Assembly: GCF_023516595.1 (NCBI RefSeq)
Contig: NZ_JAMGBG010000083.1
Location: 40,137 to 104,136 of the forward strand
From: Streptomyces neyagawaensis
GTDB lineage: Bacteria > Actinomycetota > Actinomycetes > Streptomycetales > Streptomycetaceae
Direction: 5' to 3'
DNA length: 64,000 nucleotides
Numbering within the stretch: position 1 is the stretch's first letter; the number at the start of each line of letters is the position of its first letter. The notes under the pieces are model-generated. The model searched no databases. It was not told the DNA's origin and saw only the letters and a list, made by a program, of their open reading frames with translations. Made by a program: the position numbers and the translations under genes. Shown in pieces: positions 27,826-35,993 of this stretch.

Positions 27826-27960
27826 AGCAGGTGAAGATATAACCAGGAAAGCCCGGAACGGAAATACGGAAAGTCCGGGAATTCCATTTGGGCAATTCCT
27901 TTGCCCCACCCCCGCTCCACCCTCCCCGCACCCCACGCCATCGGAAGGACCGGAAGAGTC

Positions 27961-30549
27961 ATGGCCGTCGGAGATCCGCAGATCTACTGCTACGCGGACC
28001 CGCTCTTCTTCGAGACGCCCGACCACTGGGACCGCGGATTCGCCCCGTTCACCGTCGCGACCCGGCCGGCCCCGGCCGGCTGGACCCGCACCGAGCGGGC
28101 CGGCTGGACCCACCTCGTGCCGCCCGTCAGGAACCTGCCGGACCAGGGCTGGAAGATCCATGTCTCGGCCGGCCCCGAGCACACCGACCGCGCCCTGGAG
28201 ATCGTCTGGGACCACTGCGTCGGCGAGAACGTGCAGTTCAAGCATCTGAGCACCCGCGAGGTCCACCTCGCGCACAACACGAAGTACGCGCCGCGCTCCG
28301 GCAGCGGCAAGCTGATCACGATCTACCCCCACGACGACGAGCAGCTCCTCACCCTCCTGGAGGACCTGACGAAGCGGCTCGACGGAATCACCGGGCCCCG
28401 CGTCCTCAGCGACCTCCAGTGGCCGGACAGCCCGCTCCACCTGCGGTACGGGGCGTTCGTCGAGCGGTTCTGCACCGAACCGAACGGCGCCGTGGTGCCC
28501 GCCCTGACGCGGCCCGACGGCACTCTGGTGCCGGACCAGCGCCGGCCGGTGTTCACCCTGCCCGACTGGGCCCCGGTCCCGCCCTTCGTCCAGGAGGTCC
28601 TGGACCGGCGCACCACCGGCCCGGAATTCCCGTACCGAATTCAGCGCGCCATGCATTTCTCCAACGCGGGTGGCGTCTATCTCGCGGAACGGAAAAGCGA
28701 CGGAAAGGTGTGCGTCCTCAAGGAGGCACGACCGTACGCGGGCCTCGACATGAAGTCCCATGACGCGGTGACCCGATTACGCAGGGAGAAATGGGCCCTG
28801 GACCGGCTGTCCGGCGCGGAGGGCGCACCCGGCGTCCTCGACTACTTCACGATGGACGGCCATGAATTCCTGGCCATGGAACACGTGGACGCCTCGAACC
28901 TCTGGGTGTGGATGGCCCGGATCCACCCGATGATCGTCTCGGAGAACTCCTCCCCCGAGGACTACCGGGCGTACACCGAGCGGGTCCTGGGTGTCCTGGA
29001 CCGGATCGAGCGGGTCCTGGCCGGTTTCCACGCCCGCGGTGTGGGCTTCGGCGATCTGCACTACGGCAACGTCCTGGTCCGCCCGGACGACTCGGTCGCC
29101 CTGATCGACTACGAGGCGGCGTTCGACGCCGCCGACACCGACCACCGGCCGGCCGTCGCCACGATGGGCTTCTCCGCCGAGACCGGCCTGCGGGGCATCG
29201 ACCTCGACCACTACTGTCTGGCCTCCCTCAAGGCCGCGATGTTCCTCCCCTACGAGAAGCTGCGGGCGCTCGACCCCAAGAAGACCGCCGAGCAACTGGA
29301 CTTCATCGCCGAGCGGTTCCCCCTGCCCGAGGGCTACCTGGACCCGGTACGGCGGATGCTGCTGCCGTCCGGCACGGCGCAGTCGGCGCCGGCGGGGACG
29401 GGGCTCCCCCCGGTGCGGGAGGCGGCCGCCTCGATGGCCTCGGCGATCGTGTCCTGCGCCGACCTCTCCCACCCCGACCGGCTGTTCCCCGGCGACTGCG
29501 AGCAGTTCACCACCTCGGGCGCCACGTTCGCCAACGGCGCCGCGGGCGTCCTGTGGGCCCTGTCGGTGTGCGGGTTCCCCGTACCCGACGCCCACCAGGA
29601 GTGGCTGGTCGAGGCCGCCGACCGGCCGGGCCCCCGCCAGGGCTTCTACAACGGCACGCACGGCCTGGCCTACGCCCTGGACCACCTCGGCCACACCGGG
29701 GCGGCCGCCCGCCTCGTCGACCGCACCCGTGACGCGGCGCGCACCGCACAGGGCATCGGCCTGTACGACGGGCTGACCGGCATCGGCCTCACCCGCCTGC
29801 ACCTCGCGGAGCGCTGGCAGACCGTCGACTTCGACGAGGACATCGCCCACATCGCCGACACGCTCGCCGGGGCGCTGCGGACGAACCGCCCGGTCACGGG
29901 CGGCCCCACCGCGCAGGACCCTCCGCCCGTCCGGGCGGGACTGATGCGCGGCTGGTCGGGAGTGGCGCTGTTCTTCCTCCGGCTGTACGAGGTGTCCGGG
30001 GACCCCGGCCATCTCGACCTGGCCGTGACCGCCGTCCACCGCGATCTCGACCGCTGCACGACCACGCCGAACGGCTCGCTCCAGGTGGAGGAGGCCGGCG
30101 TACGCACCCTGTGCTACCTGGATGTGGGAAGCGCCGGGATCGCCCTGGTGGCGGACGAGGTGCTGACCCTGCGGGACGACGACCGGCTGCGGGAGGCCCT
30201 TCCCGCGCTGCTGACCGCCTGCACACCCGAGTTCGTGGTGATGCCGCAGCTGTTCATGGGCCGCTCGGGGCTCGTCGCGGCGCTGGAGCGGGTCGGCCGC
30301 CGCGACCCGGAGCTGGCGCGGCCCGCGGTGGTCGCCCGGCATCTGGACCGGCTCGGCTGGTACGCGCTCTCCCACCAGGGGCACATGGCCTTCCCCGGTG
30401 ACCTCCTGCTGAAGCTGTCCATGGACCTCGCCACCGGCACGGCGGGCGTCCTGCTCACCACCGCCGCGGTGATGGGCGACCAGGGACGCTTCCTGCCCTT
30501 CTTCACCGACCGTCCGTCGGCGCCGGCGGACCCCACAAGCTCCCGCTGA
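27961..30549 (+). CDS. Class III lanthipeptide synthetase (LanKC)
   Basis: An 862-residue trifunctional synthetase: an N-terminal phosphoserine/threonine lyase domain (about 1-220), a Ser/Thr kinase-like domain with Lys254 (VLKEARPY), catalytic Asp365 and Asn370 in GDLHYGN and metal Asp383 in IDYE, and a C-terminal LanC-like cyclase (about 510-862) without an evident CHG zinc motif, as is usual in class III. It phosphorylates core Ser/Thr, eliminates phosphate and cyclises. The ATG at 27961 follows GGAAGAG. It sits between the decarboxylase and the two precursor genes. The 135-bp gap before it is unusually AT-rich and holds no gene I can support. Confidence 0.95.
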   Translation: MAVGDPQIYCYADPLFFETPDHWDRGFAPFTVATRPAPAGWTRTERAGWTHLVPPVRNLPDQGWKIHVSAGPEHTDRALEIVWDHCVGENVQFKHLSTREVHLAHNTKYAPRSGSGKLITIYPHDDEQLLTLLEDLTKRLDGITGPRVLSDLQWPDSPLHLRYGAFVERFCTEPNGAVVPALTRPDGTLVPDQRRPVFTLPDWAPVPPFVQEVLDRRTTGPEFPYRIQRAMHFSNAGGVYLAERKSDGKVCVLKEARPYAGLDMKSHDAVTRLRREKWALDRLSGAEGAPGVLDYFTMDGHEFLAMEHVDASNLWVWMARIHPMIVSENSSPEDYRAYTERVLGVLDRIERVLAGFHARGVGFGDLHYGNVLVRPDDSVALIDYEAAFDAADTDHRPAVATMGFSAETGLRGIDLDHYCLASLKAAMFLPYEKLRALDPKKTAEQLDFIAERFPLPEGYLDPVRRMLLPSGTAQSAPAGTGLPPVREAAASMASAIVSCADLSHPDRLFPGDCEQFTTSGATFANGAAGVLWALSVCGFPVPDAHQEWLVEAADRPGPRQGFYNGTHGLAYALDHLGHTGAAARLVDRTRDAARTAQGIGLYDGLTGIGLTRLHLAERWQTVDFDEDIAHIADTLAGALRTNRPVTGGPTAQDPPPVRAGLMRGWSGVALFFLRLYEVSGDPGHLDLAVTAVHRDLDRCTTTPNGSLQVEEAGVRTLCYLDVGSAGIALVADEVLTLRDDDRLREALPALLTACTPEFVVMPQLFMGRSGLVAALERVGRRDPELARPAVVARHLDRLGWYALSHQGHMAFPGDLLLKLSMDLATGTAGVLLTTAAVMGDQGRFLPFFTDRPSAPADPTSSR

Positions 30550-30587
30550 TCACCGATCAGCGGGTCCGGACACCACCCGGTGTCCGG
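30542..30587 (+). terminator. Two tandem hairpins at the LanKC stop codon
   Basis: CCCGCTGATC-ACC-GATCAGCGGG (30542-30564, 10-bp arms) spans the LanKC stop. It is followed at once by CCGGACACC-ACCC-GGTGTCCGG (30566-30587, 9-bp arms). Neither has a T-tract. They probably limit readthrough or mark an RNA-processing or stability boundary, setting a precursor-to-enzyme ratio. Confidence 0.6.
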
Positions 30588-30627
30588 TGCACCACCCAGA
30601 GAAACCGATCAGCAAAGGATGAGTGAC

Positions 30628-30714
30628 ATGGACCAGATTCTCGACCTGCAGGGCCTGGAGACCGCCGGTGACGAGGCGGAGCTCCCCACCAGCTCCGCCA
30701 GCACCAACTGCTGA
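30628..30714 (+). CDS. Lipolanthine-type precursor peptide 1 (28 residues)
   Basis: The 28-residue peptide starts MDQILDLQGLE, has an acidic ETAGDEAELP segment and ends TSSASTNC. ILDLQ is the class III leader motif recognised by LanKC. A cut after Pro20 leaves an octapeptide core. Ser22-x2-Ser25-x2-Cys28 fits avionin formation (a carbon-carbon ring plus a decarboxylated Cys) and not the Ser-x2-Ser-x3-Cys labionin pattern. AAAGGA eight bases before the ATG supports the start; another in-frame ATG at 30619 has no ribosome site. It would be modified by LanKC and LanD, freed by a peptidase and acylated by the GNAT enzyme. Confidence 0.9.
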   Translation: MDQILDLQGLETAGDEAELPTSSASTNC

Positions 30715-30783
30715 CACCCGGCGAACCTTCACGGTCCGTCCGTCCCCCGTCCCGTCCCCACGATCATGGAAAGGAGGTGCGAC

Positions 30784-30870
30784 ATGGACCAGATCCTCGA
30801 CCTGCAGGGCCTGGAGACCGCCGGTGACGAGGCGGAGCTCCCGACCAGCTCGGCCAGCACCGGCTGCTGA
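30784..30870 (+). CDS. Lipolanthine-type precursor peptide 2 (28 residues)
   Basis: It is a near copy of the preceding gene, with five of 87 bases different, three of them silent. The only amino-acid change is Asn27 to Gly, giving the core TSSASTGC. Leader motif ILDLQ and the Leu-Pro junction before the core are identical. It has a stronger ribosome site (AAAGGAGGTG, seven bases upstream) than copy 1. The duplication is recent or gene-converted. The two products would differ inside the Ser25-Cys28 ring. Confidence 0.9.
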   Translation: MDQILDLQGLETAGDEAELPTSSASTGC

Positions 30871-30890
30871 ATCCCGTGACCACGGGAGGG

Positions 30891-30925
30891 CCGGGTGTGA
30901 GGCGTCGATATCGCCTCACACCCGG
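30891..30925 (+). terminator. Strong hairpin terminator after the precursor genes
   Basis: Perfect 14-bp arms (CCGGGTGTGAGGCG at 30891-30904 and its complement at 30912-30925) with a 7-base loop, 20 bases after the second precursor stop. Confidence 0.82.
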
Positions 30926-30995
30926 CTCCACCAGTATGTGCCCCGGCGGCACGAGGCTGTAGCCCCCGTGCACGCCCGGGGGACCCCGGAACATC

Positions 30996-31018
30996 ACGCC
31001 CCATCCCCTGGGGCGTTT
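30996..31018 (+). terminator. Rho-independent-like terminator
   Basis: ACGCCCC and GGGGCGT (7-bp arms, 7-base loop) are followed by TTTCTCTGTT. It backs up the preceding hairpin and also faces the end of the convergent cebR gene. Confidence 0.7.
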
Positions 31019-31070
31019 CTCTGTTGGGGGGCCGGCGCCACGTGCGACACACGCCCCGGGCCGGCCGCGT

Positions 31071-32129
31071 TCAGGACGACGCCCGCGCCACCAGCTCCGT
31101 GGGCAGGACCACCTGGCGGCGTTCCAGGCCCCGCGAGATCGCCGGACGGCGGTCGGCGATCTCGTCGAGGAGCAGATCGATCATGGCGCGGCCCATCTCC
31201 TCGATCGGCTGCCGGACGCTGGTGAGGGGCGGGTCCATGTGGCGGGCGATGGCGGAGTCGTCGTAGCCCACCATGGCGACATCGTCGGGCAGCCGGCGTC
31301 CGGCCTCGCGGAGGACCTGACGGGCACCGGCCGCCATCACGTCGGACTCGGCGAAGACCGCGTCGAGGTCGGGGCAGCGCTCCAGCAGCTCCCACATCGC
31401 CCGGCGGCCGCCCTCCTCCGTGAAGTCACCGGGGACGATCAGCCGCTCGTCCACCTCGCGCCCCGCGTCCTCCAGGGCGTCGCGGTAGCCCTCGATACGG
31501 CGCTGGGCGCCGTAGACGTCGAGGCGGCCGGTGATCGTGGCTATCCGGGAACGGCCGCGTTCGATCAGGTGCTCCACCGCCGAGCGGCCGCCGCCGTAGT
31601 TGTCGGAGTCGACCGAGGGCAGTGTCTCGTGCTCGGAGCGCGGACCGCTGATCACCGCCGGGATCTCCAGCTGCGACAGCAGGTCCGGCAACGGGTCGTC
31701 GGCGTGCACGGAGACCAGCAGGACCCCGTCGACCCGGTGGGCCGCGAGGTACTGGGCCAGCCTCCGGCGCTCGCGGTCGCTGCCCGCGAAGATCAGCAGG
31801 AGCTGCATCTCCGTGTCGGAGAGCTGGGCGCCCACGCCCTTGAGGATGTCGGAGAAGTACGGCTCGGAGAAGAAGCGGGTCTCCGGCTCGGGCACGACCA
31901 TCGCGATCGCGTCGGTGCGGTTCGCCGCGAGGGCGCGGGCCGCCGTGTTCGGGACGTAGCCCAGCTCCGCGACGGCCGCCTCGACCGCCGCCCGGGTCGC
32001 CTCGCTGACCCGTGGCGAGCCGTTGATCACCCGGGACACCGTGCCGCGGCCGACACCGGCCCGTGCGGCGACCTCTTCCAGGGTCGGCCGCCGGCCGCTT
32101 CGGCCCCGTGCTCCGTGGCCTGCCACCAT
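31071..32129 (-). CDS. cebR: LacI-family repressor of cello-oligosaccharide utilisation
   Basis: A 352-residue LacI-family protein. The N-terminal helix-turn-helix and hinge (TLEEVAARAGVGRGTVSRVINGSPRVS, NTAARALAANRTD) is followed by a periplasmic-binding-like sugar domain. GGGAGG before the ATG at 32129 sets the start. It is divergent from cebEFG-bglC, and the perfect TGGGAGCGCTCCCA sequence in front of cebE is the known Streptomyces CebR operator. CebR represses this locus until cellobiose or cellotriose binds. In plant-associated streptomycetes it also influences virulence and development, which cannot be judged here. Confidence 0.93.
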   Translation of the reverse strand: MVAGHGARGRSGRRPTLEEVAARAGVGRGTVSRVINGSPRVSEATRAAVEAAVAELGYVPNTAARALAANRTDAIAMVVPEPETRFFSEPYFSDILKGVGAQLSDTEMQLLLIFAGSDRERRRLAQYLAAHRVDGVLLVSVHADDPLPDLLSQLEIPAVISGPRSEHETLPSVDSDNYGGGRSAVEHLIERGRSRIATITGRLDVYGAQRRIEGYRDALEDAGREVDERLIVPGDFTEEGGRRAMWELLERCPDLDAVFAESDVMAAGARQVLREAGRRLPDDVAMVGYDDSAIARHMDPPLTSVRQPIEEMGRAMIDLLLDEIADRRPAISRGLERRQVVLPTELVARASS

Positions 32130-32567
32130 GGTCGCCTCCCGTTCACACCGCGCTGGCGTGGAATCTAACAGTCCCGCTTCCCGGACGATGTCCGGCGACC
32201 CCTGTTCCGGACGCCGGGACCCGGCCCCCGGACCGGCGCGGACCCCGCCGCCGACCTGTTCGTCTCCCCGATCCCGCCGACCTCTGAAGTCCCCCCGGTC
32301 GCGCCGGCGGACGGTTCGGGGCATGCTCGGACCTCGGTCCCGGCGTTAGTTAACAGCCCGATAACCGAAGACATCTCTCCACGCCGACTCCCTTGACACC
32401 CCCGCACGAACCGACGACTCTTCAACACATCACTTGTGGGAGCGCTCCCACAGTACCTGGCACTTACACATCCCGCACGTTCCCCGCCCGAGCCGCAGCA
32501 GTGAAAAAACGGGCCCAACAACGCAGTTGGCCGGGGGGTCGGCACGTCAGGGCATCAGGAGGACGCA
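32130..32567. promoter_or_regulatory. cebR-cebE divergent intergenic region with CebR operator
   Basis: This 438-bp region holds the perfect 18-bp palindrome TGTGGGAGCGCTCCCACA (32435-32452), about 115 bp before the cebE start, which contains the CebR box. Apart from AGGAGG before cebE I could not assign other elements. No coding potential is evident. Confidence 0.88.
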
Positions 32568-33929
32568 ATGCGAGCACGTACCCTCCCCCACTCTCGGCTG
32601 CGGTCGGGCGGGGGCACCCGGATCGCCCGCACTACGCGCAAGACGGTGGTCATCGCGGCCGTCGCGGCGCTGGGCGCCGGGCTGCTCGCCGGCTGTGCCG
32701 ACGACGGCAAGGACGAGGACGACACGTCGTCGGGTAGTGGTGGCGGCAAGACCAAGATCACCCTGGGGCTGTTCGGCACCGCGGGCTTCGAGGAGTCCGG
32801 CCTGTACAAGGAGTACGAGAAGCTCCACCCGGACATCGACATCCAGCAGACCGTCGTGGAGCGGAACGAGAACTACTACCCCGCTCTCCTCAACCACCTG
32901 ACCACGGGCAGCGGTCTGCAGGACATCCAGATGGTCGAGGTCGGCAACATCGCCGAGATCGTCGGCACCCAGTCGGACAAGCTGCTCGACCTGTCGAAGT
33001 ACGGCAAGAAGGACGACTACCTGCCCTGGAAGTGGCAGCAGGGCACCACCTCCGGCGGCCAGACCGTCGCCCTCGGCACCGACGTCGGCCCCATGGCCAT
33101 CTGCTACCGCAAGGACCTCTTCGAGAAGGCCGGACTGCCCACCGACCGCGCCGAGGTCGGCAAGCTGTGGGCGGGCAGCTGGGACAAGCTCGTCGAGACC
33201 GGCAACAAGTACAAGGCGAAGGCGCCCAAGGGCACCACGTTCCTGGACTCCCCCGGCGGTCTGCTGCAGGCGATCCTCAGCAGTGAGAAGGACCGGTTCT
33301 ACGACTCCTCCGGTGAGGTCATCTACAAGACGAACCCGGCCGTCAAGAACGCCTTCGACCTCACGGCCAAGGCCGCGAAGGACGGGCTGGTCGGCAACCA
33401 GACGCAGTTCCAGCCCGCCTGGGACACCACGATCGCCAACAGCAAGTTCGCCGCGATGTCCTGCCCGCCGTGGATGCTCGGCTACATCAAGGGCAAGTCG
33501 AAGCCCGAGGCGGCCGGCAAGTGGGAGATCGCCCAGGCCCCGAAGTCCGGCAACTGGGGCGGCTCCTTCCTGTCCGTGCCGAAGAACGGCAAGAACGCCG
33601 AGGAGGCCGCGAAGCTGGCCGCCTGGTTGACGGCTCCCGAGCAGCAGGCGAAGCTCTTCGCCGTACAGGGCAGCTTCCCCAGCACCCCGGCCGCCTACGA
33701 CTCGGACGCGGTCAAGAACGCGAAGAACGACATGACCGGTGACGCGCCGATCGGCACGATCTTCGCCGAGGCCGCCAAGAACATCCCCGTGCAGACGATC
33801 GGCCCGAAGGACCAGATCATCCAGCAGGGCCTGACCGACAACGGCGTGATCCTCGTGGCCCAGGGCAAGTCGGCCGGGGAGGCCTGGAAGAACGCCGTCA
33901 AGACCATCGACAACGCACTGGACAAGTGA
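32568..33929 (+). CDS. cebE: Cellobiose/cellotriose-binding lipoprotein
   Basis: A 453-residue extracytoplasmic solute-binding protein of ABC family 1. A basic, twin-Arg-containing N-region is followed by a hydrophobic helix and the lipobox LLAGC (about residue 43), so the mature protein is lipid-anchored to the outer face of the membrane. Gly/Ser/Asp linker residues follow, then the two-lobed binding domain. AGGAGG lies before the ATG. It heads the cebEFG-bglC series under the CebR box and delivers cello-oligosaccharides to CebFG. No dedicated ATPase gene is present here. Streptomyces share MsiK encoded elsewhere, so its absence is expected. Confidence 0.94.
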   Translation: MRARTLPHSRLRSGGGTRIARTTRKTVVIAAVAALGAGLLAGCADDGKDEDDTSSGSGGGKTKITLGLFGTAGFEESGLYKEYEKLHPDIDIQQTVVERNENYYPALLNHLTTGSGLQDIQMVEVGNIAEIVGTQSDKLLDLSKYGKKDDYLPWKWQQGTTSGGQTVALGTDVGPMAICYRKDLFEKAGLPTDRAEVGKLWAGSWDKLVETGNKYKAKAPKGTTFLDSPGGLLQAILSSEKDRFYDSSGEVIYKTNPAVKNAFDLTAKAAKDGLVGNQTQFQPAWDTTIANSKFAAMSCPPWMLGYIKGKSKPEAAGKWEIAQAPKSGNWGGSFLSVPKNGKNAEEAAKLAAWLTAPEQQAKLFAVQGSFPSTPAAYDSDAVKNAKNDMTGDAPIGTIFAEAAKNIPVQTIGPKDQIIQQGLTDNGVILVAQGKSAGEAWKNAVKTIDNALDK

Positions 33930-34939
33930 CCGGTATGCCCACACGGCACGACGCCGCCGCGCCCCCCGTCAAGGGGGGCGCGGCCCCGGCCCGCCCGCCC
34001 GCGGAGTCCGCGTCCGAGGAACGACGCCGGGCCCGGCTGTCCCGCCGCTGGCAGCGGGACGTGCGCTGGAGCCCGTACGCCTTCGTCTCGCCCTTCTTCC
34101 TGCTGTTCGTCGCGTTCGGCCTGTTCCCGCTGCTCTACACCGGCTGGGCCTCGCTGCACGCGGTGGAGCTGACCGCCCCCACCGACATGAGCTGGGTGGG
34201 GCTGCGCAACTTCACCCGCATCTTCGACGACGAGTTCTTCTGGAACGCGGCGAAGAACACCCTGATCATCGGGATCATCTCGACCGTCCCGCAGCTGATG
34301 ATGGCGCTGGGCATCGCGCACATCCTCAACTACAAGCTCCGCGCCTCGACCTTCTACCGGGTCGTGATGCTCGCCCCGTACGCCACGTCGATCGCCGCCG
34401 CCACCCTGGTGTTCGTGCTGCTCTTCGGCCGTGACTACGGAATGATCAACTGGTTCCTGGGGCTGTTCGGCATGGACCAGGTCGACTGGCAGAACGGCAC
34501 CTGGTACTCGAAGATCGCCGTGTCGACCGTCGTCATCTGGCGCTGGACCGGCTACAACGCGCTGATCTACCTGGCCGCGATGCAGGCGATCCCGCAGGAC
34601 CTGTACGAGTCGGCGGCCCTCGACGGCGCAAGCCGCTGGAAGCAGTTCCTCCATGTGACGCTGCCGTCGCTGCGCCCGACCATCCTGTTCACCTGCGTCG
34701 TCTCGACCATCGGTGCCTCGCAGCTCTTCGCCGAGCCCCTGCTGTTCGACGCCAACAAGGGCGCGTCGGGCGGCTCCCAGCACCAGTTCCAGACGCTCGG
34801 CCTCTACCTGTACGAGCAGGGCTGGGTGAACCAGCACCTGGGCCGCGCCTCGGCGATCGCCTGGACGATGTTCCTGATCCTCATCGTGGTCGGAATCATC
34901 AACTACGTCATCTCGCGCCGGCTGCGCGCCAGTAGTTAG
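33926..34939 (+). CDS. cebF: Cello-oligosaccharide ABC transporter permease
   Basis: A 337-residue MalF-type permease with six hydrophobic helices after a ~40-residue charged N-terminus. The EAA loop, LYESAALDGASRWKQFLHVTLPSLRPT, contacts the shared ATPase. The frame begins with GTG overlapping the cebE stop (GTGA). An ATG nine bases later is an equally possible start. It pairs with the next gene to form the membrane channel. Confidence 0.94.
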   Translation: MTGMPTRHDAAAPPVKGGAAPARPPAESASEERRRARLSRRWQRDVRWSPYAFVSPFFLLFVAFGLFPLLYTGWASLHAVELTAPTDMSWVGLRNFTRIFDDEFFWNAAKNTLIIGIISTVPQLMMALGIAHILNYKLRASTFYRVVMLAPYATSIAAATLVFVLLFGRDYGMINWFLGLFGMDQVDWQNGTWYSKIAVSTVVIWRWTGYNALIYLAAMQAIPQDLYESAALDGASRWKQFLHVTLPSLRPTILFTCVVSTIGASQLFAEPLLFDANKGASGGSQHQFQTLGLYLYEQGWVNQHLGRASAIAWTMFLILIVVGIINYVISRRLRASS

Positions 34940-34949
34940 GAGACCGGCC

Positions 34950-35867
34950 GTGACGACGACAATCACCAAGCCCCCGGCCGACGCCGCACCCGAGCCGCCG
35001 GAGAACGGCAGGCGCAGGCGCGGACCGAAGGCGGCTCGGGCGGGCGGTCAGCATCACGCCGGGCCGGTCGCCTACGTCATCCTCATCGCGTTCACCCTGG
35101 TCTCGCTGTTCCCGCTGTTCTGGACGGCCGTCGCCGCCTCCCGGGACAACGCGCGGCTGGCGGAGACCCCGCCGCCGTTCTGGTTCGGCGCGAACCTCTT
35201 CGACAAGATCGAGGTGGCCTGGAAGGACGCCAACCTCGGCGAGGCGTTCCTCAACACCACGATCGTGGCGGGCGTCTCCTCGCTGACCATCGTCTTCCTG
35301 TCGACCATCGCCGGCTTCGCCTTCGCCAAGCTGAAGTTCCGGGGCCGTGGCGCGCTGATGCTGATCGTGATCGGCACCATGATGGTGCCGCCGCAGCTCC
35401 AGGTGATCCCGCTGTACATGTTGGTCGCCAAGCTCGACTGGACGGACCAGCTCCAGGCGGTCATCCTGCCGTCGCTGGTCAGCGCGTTCGGTGTGTTCTT
35501 CATGCGGCAGTACCTGCTCCAGGCGCTGCCCGACGAGATCATCGAGGCGGCCCGCGTCGACGGCGCGAGCAGCTGGCGGGTGATCTGGCACGTGGTCTTC
35601 CCCGCCGCGCGGCCCGCGATGGCCGTGCTGGGCATGCTGATGTTCGTCCAGACCTGGAACGACTTCCTCTGGCCGTTCCTCGTCCTGACCCAGCTGGGCA
35701 ACCCGACCGTGCAGGTCGCGGTCGCCGGTCTCGGCCGGGGCTACACCCCCGACCAGGCTTTGATCATGGCGGGCGCACTGCTCAGCACACTGCCGCTGCT
35801 GCTGGTCTTCGCGATCTTCGGCAAGCAGATCGTCGGCGGCATCATGCAGGGCGCGGTGAAGGGCTGA
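34950..35867 (+). CDS. cebG: Cello-oligosaccharide ABC transporter permease
   Basis: A 305-residue MalG-type permease. Six membrane helices and the EAA loop IIEAARVDGASSWRVIWHVVFPAARPA are visible. The GTG start follows GGAGA, ten bases after the cebF stop. It completes the heterodimeric channel with CebF. The N-terminal 35 residues are Pro/Glu/Arg-rich and cytoplasmic. Confidence 0.94.
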   Translation: MTTTITKPPADAAPEPPENGRRRRGPKAARAGGQHHAGPVAYVILIAFTLVSLFPLFWTAVAASRDNARLAETPPPFWFGANLFDKIEVAWKDANLGEAFLNTTIVAGVSSLTIVFLSTIAGFAFAKLKFRGRGALMLIVIGTMMVPPQLQVIPLYMLVAKLDWTDQLQAVILPSLVSAFGVFFMRQYLLQALPDEIIEAARVDGASSWRVIWHVVFPAARPAMAVLGMLMFVQTWNDFLWPFLVLTQLGNPTVQVAVAGLGRGYTPDQALIMAGALLSTLPLLLVFAIFGKQIVGGIMQGAVKG

Positions 35868-35895
35868 TCCCCGCGCCGTGCGTCTCGCACCCCTG

Positions 35896-35923
35896 GGGGC
35901 CGGGCCACCGCCGCCCCGGCCCC
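35896..35923 (+). terminator. Hairpin after cebG
   Basis: GGGGCCGGG (35896-35904) pairs with CCCGGCCCC (35915-35923) over a 10-base loop and is followed by TT. It separates cebEFG from the individually controlled bglC. Confidence 0.6.
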
Positions 35924-35979
35924 TTCCGCCCTCAGTTCTCTTTCCCCCCACCCACACCGTCGGTCTGATCGACCACCAA

Positions 35980-35993
35980 TGGGAGCGCTTCCA
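35980..35993 (+). promoter_or_regulatory. CebR operator overlapping the bglC ribosome site
   Basis: TGGGAGCGCTTCCA differs from the perfect CebR box at one position. Its GGGAG is also the ribosome binding site of bglC, and its last base is the A of the start codon. Repressor binding here would block an elongating polymerase rather than a -35/-10 region. Confidence 0.8.

Noticed and set aside
30628..30714. Labionin ring assignment for the core peptide
   Set aside because: The Ser-x2-Ser-x3-Cys spacing is absent: the residue four before Cys28 is Ala.
30623..31225. 200-codon plus-strand frame overlapping both precursor genes
   Set aside because: It is in a different frame from the precursors, has no ribosome site, is low-complexity and passes through two terminators.
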